Positions 43,087 through 51,463 of a stretch of DNA of 63,615 nt are shown piece by piece; the first letter of the stretch is position 1, and every line of letters starts with the position of its first letter. Where the stretch lies: assembly GCA_011526585.1 (NCBI GenBank), contig WYBB01000228.1:1-63615 (forward strand). The letters are read 5' to 3'. This DNA is from Deltaproteobacteria bacterium. GTDB taxonomy: Bacteria > Myxococcota_A > UBA9042 > PHBI01. A program made the translations under genes and the position numbers. The notes under the pieces are model-generated. The model saw only the letters and a program-made list of their open reading frames with translations. It had not been told where the DNA came from and ran no database searches.

Positions 43087-44616
43087 TCAGCCCATCCAGG
43101 TCTGGTCGGACTGCTTGGCCCACTTCGTCGTGACCTTGCGCGCGCGCGTCCAGAAGCGGTAGCCGTCCCAGCCGGTCATGTCGCCGTGGCCGAAGCCCGA
43201 CTGGTTCCAGCCGGCGAAGGAGAACGGCTCGCGCGGGACGGGCACGCCGATGTTGACGCCGCACATGCCGGCCTGGAAGCGCTCGGTCGCGTAGCGCGCG
43301 GCGCCGCCGTCGCTCGTGAAGATCGCCGCGGCGTTGCCGTAGGGGTTCTTGTTCTCGATGTGCAGCGCCTCGTCGAGCGTGGCGGCGCGGATGATCGACA
43401 GCGTCGGGCCGAAGATCTCCTCGCAGCCGGCCGGCATCTCGGGCGTGACGTGATCGAGGATCGTCGGGCCGAACCAGGTGCCGGACTCGCCGCCGCGCTT
43501 GCCGCGCCCGTCGACGAGGATCTTGGCGCCCATCGCCTCGGCCTGGTCGATGTAGCGGGTGATGCGCTCGACCGCGGCCTGGTCGATGACCGGGCCCATG
43601 TCCTTGCCGAGCTGGATCGTGCGGGTCACCTCGACCATACGATCGATGTAGCGCTGGCAATCGTCGCCGACGGCGATGAGGGTCGAGGCGGCCATGCAGC
43701 GCTGGCCGGCGCAGCCGAAGGCCGAGGCCGGGATGTTCGAGGTGGCGAGGTCGAAGTCGGCGTCGGGCAGGAGCACGAGGTGGTTCTTGGCGCCGCCCAG
43801 CGCCAGCACGCGCTTGCCGGTGGCGGCGCCGCGCTCGTAGACCAGCTTGGCGATCTTCGTCGAGCCGACGAAGCCGATCGCCTTGATGTCGGGGTGCTCG
43901 CAGATCCCCTCGACGGTGGCGCGGCCGCCGTTGACGACATTGAAGACGCCGTCGGGCAGGCCGGCGGCCTTGAGCATGTGCGCGAGCTTGAAGGCGCCGA
44001 AGGGCACCTTCTCGGACGGCTTGAGCACGAAGCAGTTCCCGGCGACCAGGGCCTGCGGCATCATCCAGAGCGGCACCATCGTCGGGAAGTTGAACGGCAC
44101 GATGCCGGCGACGACGCCGAGCGGCTCGTAGCTGACCTGGCAGGAGACGCCGCGCGAGACGTCCATCGTCTGGCCCGGCATGTTGGCGACCGCGATCCCG
44201 TACTCGATGCACTCGATGCCCTTTTCGACCTCGGCCCGGGCCTCGGGGAAGATCTTGCCGTTCTCGTGCGAGACGAGCCAGCTCAGCTCCTCGAGGTTGT
44301 CCTCCATGATGCGCTTGAGGCGGAAGAGGACCTGCACGCGCTCCTTGATCGGGGTGGCGCGCCACGCCGGGAAGGCGGCCTTGGCGGCGGCGACGGCGGC
44401 GGCGACGTCCTCGGCGCCCGAGTCGGGGCAGCGCCCGATGGTCGCGCCGTGGCGCGGGTTGTCGACCGCGAAGGTCGCGCCCGAGGCCGCGCCCTGCCAC
44501 TCGCCGCCGATCCAGTTCATCGTGTCGACGTACGGGGTGTGCTCGTAGCTCCTGGCGGGAAAGAGCGGGCCGGTGACGCCGGCGACGGTGGGCGAGGTGG
44601 GCGGGGTCGGGGACAT
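43087..44616 (-). CDS. mmsA: CoA-acylating methylmalonate-semialdehyde dehydrogenase
   Basis: 509 residues, usual family length, with AGGAG before the ATG. Landmarks of the MmsA/IolA subfamily of aldehyde dehydrogenases are NPRHGATIGRCP, PLGVVAGIVPFNFPTMVPLWM, GFVGSTKIAKLVYERGAATGK (quoted in part), the catalytic Cys in FGCAGQRCMA, and the C-terminal VPVPREPFSFAGWNQSGFGHGDM. It converts methylmalonate semialdehyde (from valine) or malonate semialdehyde, NAD+ and CoA to propionyl-CoA or acetyl-CoA and CO2, in the cytoplasm. No other valine-degradation gene is adjacent. It is divergent from the sigma-factor gene across 275 bp that contains no other gene I can support. Confidence 0.93.
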   Translation of the reverse strand: MSPTPPTSPTVAGVTGPLFPARSYEHTPYVDTMNWIGGEWQGAASGATFAVDNPRHGATIGRCPDSGAEDVAAAVAAAKAAFPAWRATPIKERVQVLFRLKRIMEDNLEELSWLVSHENGKIFPEARAEVEKGIECIEYGIAVANMPGQTMDVSRGVSCQVSYEPLGVVAGIVPFNFPTMVPLWMMPQALVAGNCFVLKPSEKVPFGAFKLAHMLKAAGLPDGVFNVVNGGRATVEGICEHPDIKAIGFVGSTKIAKLVYERGAATGKRVLALGGAKNHLVLLPDADFDLATSNIPASAFGCAGQRCMAASTLIAVGDDCQRYIDRMVEVTRTIQLGKDMGPVIDQAAVERITRYIDQAEAMGAKILVDGRGKRGGESGTWFGPTILDHVTPEMPAGCEEIFGPTLSIIRAATLDEALHIENKNPYGNAAAIFTSDGGAARYATERFQAGMCGVNIGVPVPREPFSFAGWNQSGFGHGDMTGWDGYRFWTRARKVTTKWAKQSDQTWMG

Positions 44617-44891
44617 CGTCGTGGCTCCTGTCGGAGGTCGTTGAGGCGGCGGGGTGTACAGCCTGCGTGGGGGCGAGTCAAAGCGCGGGCACGTAACCTC
44701 GGTCGCGCTGTGCAGGATGGCCCGATCGGCGCGCCGCGACGAGGTATCGGACGTATTTGTGCGCGCCGTGAACGATCGGGGGAGCGCGAGGCGTTATGTG
44801 CCCGGTGGGCGCCGGTGTTAGGCTGGCGCTCGCGGCGGGCGAAGCGCCCGGCATCGACAAAGAGACACCGGACAACGACCGGAGGGGCTGC

Positions 44892-45494
44892 TTGGGCTGG
44901 TTCGGGCTCCGCGCCAAACGCGACGCGGAACGGGACTTCATGGAGCACGTCTTCGTCCACTGGGACGGGATGTACCGCTACGCCCTGCGCCTGACCGGTA
45001 GCGAGCCAGAAGCACATGATCTCGTTCAGGAAGCCATGACCAAGGCGCTGCAGCATTTCGACCGCCTACGACCCGACACGAACTATCGTGCCTGGGTCTA
45101 CACGATCGTGCGCAACGCGTTCGTGTCGCGGATCCGCAAGGGCGATCGGCTGGCGCTGGTCGAGGACATCGACGTGCACGCCGCCGAAGGGGAGGTCGGG
45201 CCCGACGCGGCGGGCTCGAACGTGTCGATGCTGGAGGTTCTCGGCACCGACAAGTTCAAGGAGGGCTTCGAGGACGAGGTGCTCGCGGCCCTGCAGGAGC
45301 TGCCCGAGGTCCAGCGCACGGCGGTCGTGCTCTGTGACATCGAGGGGCTCGACTACGAGGCGATCGCGCACGTGCTCGACTGTCCGGTCGGTACGGTGCG
45401 GAGCCGCATCCATCACGCGAGGAAGCGCTTGAAGCAGGCGCTCACCGGCTACGCGCGCGCGCGGGGGTTTGGTCATGTCGAAAGCCACGGATGA
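44892..45494 (+). CDS. ECF-type RNA polymerase sigma factor
   Basis: 200 residues from TTG 44892, which follows GGAGGGG with 6-nt spacing; ATGs at 44796 and 44940 are less likely. Region 2 (about 20-85) has MYRYALRLTGSEPEAHDLVQEA and YRAWVYTIVRNAFVSRIRK; region 4 (about 130-190) has LQELPEVQRTAVVLCDIEG and YEAIAHVLDCPVGTVRSRIHHARKRLK. Region 3 is absent, as in all ECF factors. It directs transcription of an unknown regulon, possibly envelope stress. The stop overlaps the anti-sigma gene start by 20 nt, tying their expression together. It is divergent from mmsA. Confidence 0.93.
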   Translation: MGWFGLRAKRDAERDFMEHVFVHWDGMYRYALRLTGSEPEAHDLVQEAMTKALQHFDRLRPDTNYRAWVYTIVRNAFVSRIRKGDRLALVEDIDVHAAEGEVGPDAAGSNVSMLEVLGTDKFKEGFEDEVLAALQELPEVQRTAVVLCDIEGLDYEAIAHVLDCPVGTVRSRIHHARKRLKQALTGYARARGFGHVESHG

Positions 45495-46278
45495 TCCCGT
45501 CGGGCGTCGTCAGGACTGTGACGCCGCCCTGAGACCGCACCTGTCGGCGCTGGTCGACGGTGAGCTCGAGCCGATCGAGGCGATCGCGCTCAAGCAGCAC
45601 CTGAGACAGAGCGCGACGCTGGAGGCGGAATATCGCGAGCTCGAGCGCTTGAAGATGGCCGTGCACCTGGCGGGCACGCGCGACGTGGCGCCGGCGACGC
45701 TGGGCGAGCAGCTCGAGGCGCGGTGCCGGGCGAGCTTCGCGGCGCGCCGGGCGAAGCGCGCGCCGCGGCTCATGACCTGGCTCGTGCCGATCGGATCGAT
45801 GGCGGCGGTGGCGCTCGCGCTGGTGGTGGTCACGGGCGGCGAGCCGGCGACGGACGGGGGCGAGGCGGTGCCGCAGGTGGCGGTCTTGCCGGCGGACCCG
45901 AGCGACGTCGTCATGGCGCGGCTGGTCGACTTCCACCGCGAGCAGAGCTCGCCGATGGTGCTCGCGGATCTGAGCGCCAATGGCGCGCTGGTCACGATCG
46001 AGCGGCTGCCGGACACCTTCATCGTGCCCGAGGGGCAGCGGCCGACCCTGGTGCAGGCGAGCTACATGGGGTGCAACGAGCGCGAAGGCGGATCGACGCT
46101 GGCGGTCTTGCGGGTCGATCGCGTGGACCTGCCGCAGCGGGTCGACAACGCCCTCGACGCGACCGGCGTCTATGTCGACACGATCGACGGCGTCGAGGTG
46201 CGCATGTCGGTCAGCGGCGACAAGCTCTTCGTGCTGCTCTCGGGCGAGGCCAGCGGGCAGTCGACGAGCCCGATCTGA
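45475..46278 (+). CDS. Anti-sigma factor, transmembrane, partner of the ECF sigma factor
   Basis: 267 residues from the ATG at 45475, inside the sigma gene and preceded by a GGGGG ribosome site. The N-terminal anti-sigma domain (about 12-65) reads LRPHLSALVDGELEPIEAIALKQHLRQS... with the DGEL signature, but the zinc ligands (HxxxCxxC) are replaced by HLRQSAT, so it is a non-zinc type. One membrane helix (about 102-121, LMTWLVPIGSMAAVALALVVV) is followed by a periplasmic sensor of about 140 residues with a single Cys (YMGCNEREGG) and two similar strand blocks. It should hold the sigma factor inactive until the outer domain receives a signal. Confidence 0.85.
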   Translation: MSKATDDPVGRRQDCDAALRPHLSALVDGELEPIEAIALKQHLRQSATLEAEYRELERLKMAVHLAGTRDVAPATLGEQLEARCRASFAARRAKRAPRLMTWLVPIGSMAAVALALVVVTGGEPATDGGEAVPQVAVLPADPSDVVMARLVDFHREQSSPMVLADLSANGALVTIERLPDTFIVPEGQRPTLVQASYMGCNEREGGSTLAVLRVDRVDLPQRVDNALDATGVYVDTIDGVEVRMSVSGDKLFVLLSGEASGQSTSPI

Positions 46279-46326
46279 GCTCGCGGGCGGCCACGAGGGT
46301 CGCCTCTACGATGCAGTGGCCGTCGA

Positions 46327-47118
46327 TCAGGCGGTGACGAGCAGGCTCAGGCAGGTCAGCGCGCCGGCGGCCTTGCGCAGCTCGCTGGTGTCGACCGGGT
46401 GGGGCTCGTAGCCGGCGGCGGCGAGGCGCGCGTGGGTCTCGGGGTGATGGGCGGCGACGAGCACCTGTCGACCGATGGCGACGGCGTTGGCGGCGAAGCG
46501 CTCGGTGCGCGGCACGTCGATGCGGGTGAGCCCGGGCGGCAGGTCGAGCGGCAGGCCCTCGACGGCGAGCACCGCGTCGTCTCCGAGCGGGGAGGTGTCG
46601 CACTTGAGGTGGAGCAGATCGGCGGGCATGTCGAGAGCGACCACCGAGGCGTCGCGATCGACACTGCGCGCGAAGGCGGCGAGCGCCTCGATCCCGGCGT
46701 CGTTGGTGCGCGCCGAGCGGCCGACGAAGAAGCGCTTGCCGACGCGCATGACGTCGCCGCCGTCGAGGGTGGCGGGCGCGTGCATGACGGTGAGGGCGAG
46801 GCCGAGCGCGGCGAGCGCGTCGCCGACCGAGGCCGCTTCGCCCTGGCGTGAGGGCGCGCCGGGGCGGGTGACGAGGGCGTGCGCGCCGAAGATGACGGCG
46901 GTGTCCTCGACGAAGCAGGCGTCGGGGTGGGCGTCGAGCGGAGGCAGCGCGACGATCTCGACGCCGAGCGCGGCGAGCGCGGCGACGTAAGCGGCGTGTT
47001 GGGCGCGCGCGCGCTCGAGGTCGATCACGACGCCGTCCTCCTGACCGAGCGCGTGCACGAGCGACGGCGAGGGGGCGCGCACGATGGCGCGCGGCGGGAG
47101 CGCGGCGCGGTGCTGCAT
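46327..47118 (-). CDS. Dimethylarginine dimethylaminohydrolase (DDAH) family enzyme
   Basis: 263 residues from the ATG at 47118; the frame upstream belongs to the next gene in another phase. The guanidino-modifying fold is recognisable: AIVRAPSPSLVHAL at the N-terminus, CFVEDTAVIFG (substrate-binding Glu/Asp), LDGGDVMRVGKRFFVGRSARTN, catalytic His in LLHLKCDTSPLG and the C-terminal catalytic Cys in GALTCLSLLV. DDAH hydrolyses methylated arginines to citrulline and amines; related bacterial enzymes act as arginine deiminases. It is cytoplasmic. The gap to the preceding barrel gene is 2 bp, so they are probably co-transcribed although functionally unlike. Confidence 0.88.
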   Translation of the reverse strand: MQHRAALPPRAIVRAPSPSLVHALGQEDGVVIDLERARAQHAAYVAALAALGVEIVALPPLDAHPDACFVEDTAVIFGAHALVTRPGAPSRQGEAASVGDALAALGLALTVMHAPATLDGGDVMRVGKRFFVGRSARTNDAGIEALAAFARSVDRDASVVALDMPADLLHLKCDTSPLGDDAVLAVEGLPLDLPPGLTRIDVPRTERFAANAVAIGRQVLVAAHHPETHARLAAAGYEPHPVDTSELRKAAGALTCLSLLVTA

Positions 47119-47120
47119 GG

Positions 47121-47687
47121 TCAGAAGACCACCGAGACGCCGAGCTCGGGGTAGAGCTCGGCGCAGTCGCCCTCGCACTCGGAGACGATCGCCTCGTAGA
47201 CGAGGCCGATCCCGAAGTAGGTGACGCCGGTGCGCACGACGATCCCGGCGCGCGCGCCGACGGTGTCGAAATCGTCGAGGCCGCCGGTCAGAAACCAGTG
47301 GCGATAGAAGGCGCCGAGGTAGGGGTGCACCGCCTCGTTGATCGGGAAGAGCACGCGCGCCGTGGGGCCGAGCATGGCGGCGAAGGGATCGTCGCCGAAC
47401 TGGATCGCGCTGTCGGCGCCGAGCTCGACGTTGTCGACGACGAAGTAGCCGAAGGAGAGCGAGAGGCCGAAGTTCCACTCGCTGCCGCGCGAGAGCAGGC
47501 CACCGCCGACGCCGACGCGCACCTTGCCCTGCGCGTAGGGGCCCTCGGCGACCTGGGGGATCGGTTCGAGCGGCTCGGGATCGTCGGCGCGCGCGAGGCG
47601 CGGCGCGATGGTGAGGGCCAGCGCGAGCGCCGCCAGCGCGGACGTCGGGCGCCGCCACGAGCCGATCACGTGCGGAGGTCTCGTCAT
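47121..47687 (-). CDS. Small outer-membrane beta-barrel-like protein
   Basis: 188 residues. A Sec signal peptide ends ARA|DD at about residue 34. The remainder has eight to ten amphipathic strands (GKVRVGVGGGLLSRG, EWNFGLSLSFGYFVVDNVELGAD, RAGIVVRTGVTYFGIGLVYEAIV) and ends in the C-terminal aromatic strand ELGVSVVF, the usual signal for barrel assembly by BAM. Two Cys near the end (SECEGDCAEL) may form a disulfide in an outer loop. It overlaps the preceding gene by 4 nt (ATGA) and the DDAH gene follows after 2 bp. Confidence 0.8.
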   Translation of the reverse strand: MTRPPHVIGSWRRPTSALAALALALTIAPRLARADDPEPLEPIPQVAEGPYAQGKVRVGVGGGLLSRGSEWNFGLSLSFGYFVVDNVELGADSAIQFGDDPFAAMLGPTARVLFPINEAVHPYLGAFYRHWFLTGGLDDFDTVGARAGIVVRTGVTYFGIGLVYEAIVSECEGDCAELYPELGVSVVF

Positions 47688-49273
47688 CGGCGTGATCCCT
47701 GGAGGAGTGGCTCGGGCGTGTCAAGCTCGCGGGAGGTCGGCACCCAGTCCCAGGTCGGGCGCGTGCTGCCGTCGGCGAAGGTGACGCCGCGCGCGGCGCC
47801 GAGCACGCCGTCGGTGCCGCGGGTCGCGCGCGTGTCGAGGGCGACGATCCCCGCGCGGTCGAGCGGGGTCACCTCGCCGGGCGCGCTCTGGCCGTCGAGG
47901 TCGGCGTCGTGCCAGAGGGCGAGGCCGGTGAGCTCGGCGCCGCGGAGCTGGCCGTCGCCGTCGTCGTCGAGCGCGGCGAGGGCCTCGTAGCCGTCCTGCC
48001 AGAAGACCCAGAACGAGACGCTGCCGAAGAGCTGGAGGCCCGAGGCGATCGCGCCGCGCGCGGCCGGATCCCACACGAGCCAGGCGGCATCGTCGCGGAG
48101 CCAGCCCCAGCGCTTAGGAAGGCCGCTGCCGTCGAGGTCGAAGCGCACCTCGGAGGCGGGATCGACGAGCGCGGCGAGCGAGCGCGCCCGGGGATCGAGC
48201 GGCATGACGATCGGCGTGACCGGGCGCGGCAGGGCGCGGAGCTTCCTGGTCGCCGCCTCGAGCTCGGCGATCTCGGCGGCGTCCCGGGTCGGGTCGAGGA
48301 GCGGGATCAGGTAGCTCGCGGCCTCGGCGGCGATCGGGCGCTGGCCGAGCTGCAGGTGCTCGAGCTTCTGCTCGACCTCCCAGGCGCGGCGGAAGGTCTC
48401 GCGATAGGCGGCGATCGCCTGGGTCTTGTCGCCGAGCTGCTCGAGCGTCCACGCCAGCCCGAGGCGCGCGACGCGGTCCTCGGGCACGGCGGCGACGGCG
48501 AGCTCGTAGTGCTTGCGCGCCCCGTCGAGGTGGCGGCGGGCGAGGTGGCGCTCTTCGTCGCTGGTGGCCGGCGCGAGGGACTGCGGCACCGTCACGTCGC
48601 TGAAGCCGAAGAAGGGATCGAGGTCGCCGCCCATCGGGGCGAAGGTGAAGGTCAGCTCGACCGCGCTGGGGGTGTCCTTGGCGACGAAGCGCGCGGCCTC
48701 GCTGAGCTTGGCGCGCAAGCACAGCGACAGGGCCTTCGAGTCGACGGTCGAGCGGGTGACGACCAGGCCCTCGGGTTGGACCTGGCTGCCGGGTCCGTCA
48801 CCGCGAGGGATGGTGAAGCGCACCGTGACCTCGCCCGAGAGGTCGAGCGGACCGGAGATCTGCGCCGTGTCGCAGCCGTATCGGGCGTCGTAGGGCTGGG
48901 CGCGCCGGAGCACGGCGAAGAGGTTGCCGCCGCGACCATAGAGGTAGCCCAGCGCGCCGCGCACGTCGCCGTCCTGGTGCGGACCGTCGATCGTCGGCTT
49001 CTTCGTCGACCAGCGCACCGGGTTCTGGACCTCGGTGCGCTCGCTCTTCTGCGCGTAGGCCGCGGCGTGGATGCGCGCGATCTTGAGGTGCAGCGCCGGG
49101 CGCGCGTCGGGCGCGGCGTCGGCGAGCGCCCTTTCGAGGTTGGCGATCAGGCGGTCGGTCGGGATCTCGACGACGTCGGGCGGCAACCAGATGGCGTGGG
49201 CGGTCGGCGCGCCGAGCGTGAAGGCGGCGAGCAGCGCGAGGGCGGGCCGACGAGACACGCTGGACAGGGTCAT
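47684..49273 (-). CDS. Secreted TPR-containing protein with EF-hand-like calcium loops
   Basis: 529 residues. A Sec signal peptide (cleavage AHA|IW at about 27) precedes a Cys-containing beta domain (about 60-190; CDTAQISGPLDLSGEVTVRF). A TPR-like segment (about 235-300) reads RHLDGARKHYELAVAAVPEDRVARLGLAWTLEQLGDKTQAI. Near the C-terminus two loops fit EF-hand calcium sites: DDDGDGQLRGAEL and DADLDGQSAPGEV, in a domain starting DLDGSGLPKRWGWL. Such Asp-rich C-terminal domains occur in several secreted Myxococcota proteins. The role is unknown. It is the first gene of a three-gene unit with the barrel and DDAH genes. Confidence 0.82.
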   Translation of the reverse strand: MTLSSVSRRPALALLAAFTLGAPTAHAIWLPPDVVEIPTDRLIANLERALADAAPDARPALHLKIARIHAAAYAQKSERTEVQNPVRWSTKKPTIDGPHQDGDVRGALGYLYGRGGNLFAVLRRAQPYDARYGCDTAQISGPLDLSGEVTVRFTIPRGDGPGSQVQPEGLVVTRSTVDSKALSLCLRAKLSEAARFVAKDTPSAVELTFTFAPMGGDLDPFFGFSDVTVPQSLAPATSDEERHLARRHLDGARKHYELAVAAVPEDRVARLGLAWTLEQLGDKTQAIAAYRETFRRAWEVEQKLEHLQLGQRPIAAEAASYLIPLLDPTRDAAEIAELEAATRKLRALPRPVTPIVMPLDPRARSLAALVDPASEVRFDLDGSGLPKRWGWLRDDAAWLVWDPAARGAIASGLQLFGSVSFWVFWQDGYEALAALDDDGDGQLRGAELTGLALWHDADLDGQSAPGEVTPLDRAGIVALDTRATRGTDGVLGAARGVTFADGSTRPTWDWVPTSRELDTPEPLLQGSRR

Positions 49274-49320
49274 CGTGAGACTCCTTGCAAGTGCGGGAGC
49301 AGGGTACGTAGCCTAGCACG

Positions 49321-49944
49321 GTGCGCCGTGAGCCGATCGTCATCGCCTATCACAAGCCGCGCGGGCTCATCACCACGCACGCCGACGAGCTCGGGCGCGA
49401 GACGGTCTACGATCGGCTGCGCCAGCGCCTGCCGGCCGCGCTGCGCGAGGTGAGCTGGCACGCGATCGGACGCCTCGACGCCGAGACGACCGGGCTCCTG
49501 CTCTTCACCGACGACGGCGGGCTCGTGCATCACGCGACGCAGCCGGCGACGAAGCTCGTCAAGACCTACCGCGTGCTCGCCAAGGGGCTCCTCGACGAGG
49601 GCCAGCTCGAGCGCCTGCGCGCGGGCGTCGAGCTCAGCGGCGGGCTCGGCATGAGCGGGCCGGCCGAGGTGGCGCTGGAGCGCTACCAGATCGCGACGAC
49701 CTGGCTCACGCTGAAGATCAGCGAAGGCAAGAACCGGCAGGTGCGGCGCATGCTGCTCGCGATCGGCAGCCAGGTGATCCGGCTCGCGCGCGTCGCGATC
49801 GGCGGGGTCACGCTCGGCGAGCTGCCCGAGGACGGGTGGCGGCGCCTGAGCGGCGAGGAGATCAGGAGCGGCCTCGGCTACCGGTCCGCGGGAGCGCGCG
49901 AGCATCAGGTCCGCGCGTCGCCGAGGAAGACGACCCCGTCGTAG
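49321..49944 (+). CDS. RsuA/RluE-type pseudouridine synthase without S4 domain
   Basis: 207 residues from GTG 49321. The RsuA-family core is clear: IAYHKPRGLITTHADELGR, the catalytic Asp in AIGRLDAETTGLLLFTDDG, the KTYRVLAKG strand and NRQVRRMLLAIGSQVIRLARVAIG. There is no S4 RNA-binding domain, as in RluE, which modifies a 23S rRNA uridine. The exact target is not decidable. The last 15 codons overlap the convergent M23 peptidase gene by 40 bp, and the tail residues there (HQVRASPRKTTPS) are probably a spurious extension. Confidence 0.92.
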   Translation: MRREPIVIAYHKPRGLITTHADELGRETVYDRLRQRLPAALREVSWHAIGRLDAETTGLLLFTDDGGLVHHATQPATKLVKTYRVLAKGLLDEGQLERLRAGVELSGGLGMSGPAEVALERYQIATTWLTLKISEGKNRQVRRMLLAIGSQVIRLARVAIGGVTLGELPEDGWRRLSGEEIRSGLGYRSAGAREHQVRASPRKTTPS

Positions 49945-50888
49945 TCGGCTGCCGAGAACGGGAGGTCGAGGCGCGGCGCGCGGGCGTGCGTCGTGGTGTA
50001 GGGGTTTTCGCGCGCGGAAAAGCGCGTGGGGTAGTAGTTCGCGTAGAAGATCGTCTGGTGCGCGCGCGCTTCGAGGTCGGGGATGGCGGCGAGGCGGGCC
50101 GCGAGCGCGGGGTGGCGACAGGCGCCGACCCAGGCGTCGACGCGCGCGGGGTCGAGCTCGGTCGGCGGCGGGGCCTCGGCGCGGGCGCGCTCGGGGGTGT
50201 CGCGGCACGGGGTCGGGTCGTTGTCGCCGCTGCGCCAGAGCGAGGTCTCGCCGGGAAGCGCGAAGGGGTCGACCGGCACGCCGTCGAGCCAGGTGTTGAA
50301 GTGAACGTGCGGGGCGTCGACCAGCAGCGTGCCGAGGAAGTTGAGGCCGGAGGCGCCGGAGAGCGCGATGGGCTGGCCGCGGTTCACGTGCTCGCCGGTC
50401 GTGACGAGGGCGCGCGCGAGGTGCGCGACGACGGTGGTGAGGCCGTCGCCGTGGTCGAGCATGATCTTGAGGCCGCCGCGGTTGAACTCGTTGACGACGT
50501 GCACGACGCGGCCGGGGGCGGGCGCGACGACGGTGGTGCCGGGCGGGGTAGCGAAGTCGGTGCCGTTGTGGCTGTCGTAGGTGAGGTCGCCGCCGCGGAA
50601 GTCGCGCACCTGGGTCTTGCGCACCGACCAGCCGGCGGACTCGGGGGTCGGCGTGCGGTTGAAGAGGTTGTAGATCGGCACGCGGCGCCCGTAGGGGCGG
50701 CGGCCGCGCCAGATCGCGAGCGCGAGGCGCGGGTGGAGGATCTTGAGGCTCGAGGGGCCAAAGAGGCTCGGCGGCGTGGAGGGGTCGCCGGCGAGCGCGA
50801 GGCGGGCCTCGCGCAGGCGCTCGCGAAGCGGGGTGAGGCCGAGGATCTCGGGCAAGGTGAGGTCGGAGCGGGGCATGGCGTGGCTCAT
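49905..50888 (-). CDS. M23-family (LytM-like) metallopeptidase, last gene of the Mla-type operon
   Basis: 327 residues. The M23 domain (about 95-225) has the zinc motif in SHNGTDFATPPGTTVVAPAPGRVV (His and Asp ligands; key piece HNGTDF) and the HxH motif in APHVHFNTW, with HGDGLTTVVAHL between. These enzymes cut peptidoglycan peptide bridges. No signal peptide is visible: the N-terminus (MSHAMPRSDLTLPEILGLTPLRERL) is soluble, so export is unclear. The C-terminal 100 residues are unfamiliar. The start overlaps mlaD by 4 nt (ATGA), so it is translated with the lipid transport genes. The 3' end overlaps the pseudouridine synthase gene. Confidence 0.88.
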   Translation of the reverse strand: MSHAMPRSDLTLPEILGLTPLRERLREARLALAGDPSTPPSLFGPSSLKILHPRLALAIWRGRRPYGRRVPIYNLFNRTPTPESAGWSVRKTQVRDFRGGDLTYDSHNGTDFATPPGTTVVAPAPGRVVHVVNEFNRGGLKIMLDHGDGLTTVVAHLARALVTTGEHVNRGQPIALSGASGLNFLGTLLVDAPHVHFNTWLDGVPVDPFALPGETSLWRSGDNDPTPCRDTPERARAEAPPPTELDPARVDAWVGACRHPALAARLAAIPDLEARAHQTIFYANYYPTRFSARENPYTTTHARAPRLDLPFSAADYDGVVFLGDART

Positions 50889-51463
50889 TTGGGCAGCTTC
50901 TCGGAGAAGTCGCGCACGTTGCGGATGGTCTCCTGGAGATCCGTCAGCGCGCGGCGCAGGTTGGGGTCGCCGGTCTCGCGCCCGTCCATGAAGTCGGCGA
51001 CGCGCTTGGAGACGTGGGCGAGGTCGTCGAGGATGCGGGTGAAGTCGGTGGGCGGGCGGCCGTCGACGAGCTGGCCGGCGACGGGCTGGCCCTGGCCGCC
51101 GGGCACGATCGCCAGGGTGGTCTCGCCGAGGAGCCCGCTCTGCGCGACCTGGTAGACCGAGTCGGTGCGCAGCATCGGCGCAAAGCGCTCGCCGTCGAAG
51201 ACGGTGACGGTGGCCATGACCTTGTAGCCGCGCGCGGGGATCTCGCGGATCTCGATCGCGTCGACCTCGCCGGCCTCGACGCCAGAGACGAGCACGGGGC
51301 TGCCGGTGCGCAGACCGTGCGCCTCGTCGAGCACGAGCGTGAACGAGAGCGGCTCGCGCGAGAGCGAGATCCCCTTGCGCGGCACGTAGTAGACCGAGAA
51401 GAGGAGGGTCGCCGCCAGGATGGCGCCGACGACGAGGCCGAGCCAGAAGTGTGAGCGCTTCAT
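50885..51463 (-). CDS. mlaD: MlaD-family MCE-domain lipid-binding protein
   Basis: 192 residues. A single N-terminal membrane anchor (about 6-26, FWLGLVVGAILAATLLFSVYY) is followed by one MCE domain (about 35-125): SFTLVLDEAHGLRTGSPVLVSGVEAGEVDAIEI and SGLLGETTLAIVPG, in pieces. A helical tail (LDDLAHVSKRVADFMD; ALTDLQETIRNVRDFSEK) is shorter than in mycobacterial Mce proteins. MlaD forms a hexameric ring in the periplasm that passes phospholipids to or from the inner-membrane MlaEF complex. It overlaps mlaF and the M23 gene by 4 nt at both ends. Confidence 0.92.
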   Translation of the reverse strand: MKRSHFWLGLVVGAILAATLLFSVYYVPRKGISLSREPLSFTLVLDEAHGLRTGSPVLVSGVEAGEVDAIEIREIPARGYKVMATVTVFDGERFAPMLRTDSVYQVAQSGLLGETTLAIVPGGQGQPVAGQLVDGRPPTDFTRILDDLAHVSKRVADFMDGRETGDPNLRRALTDLQETIRNVRDFSEKLPK

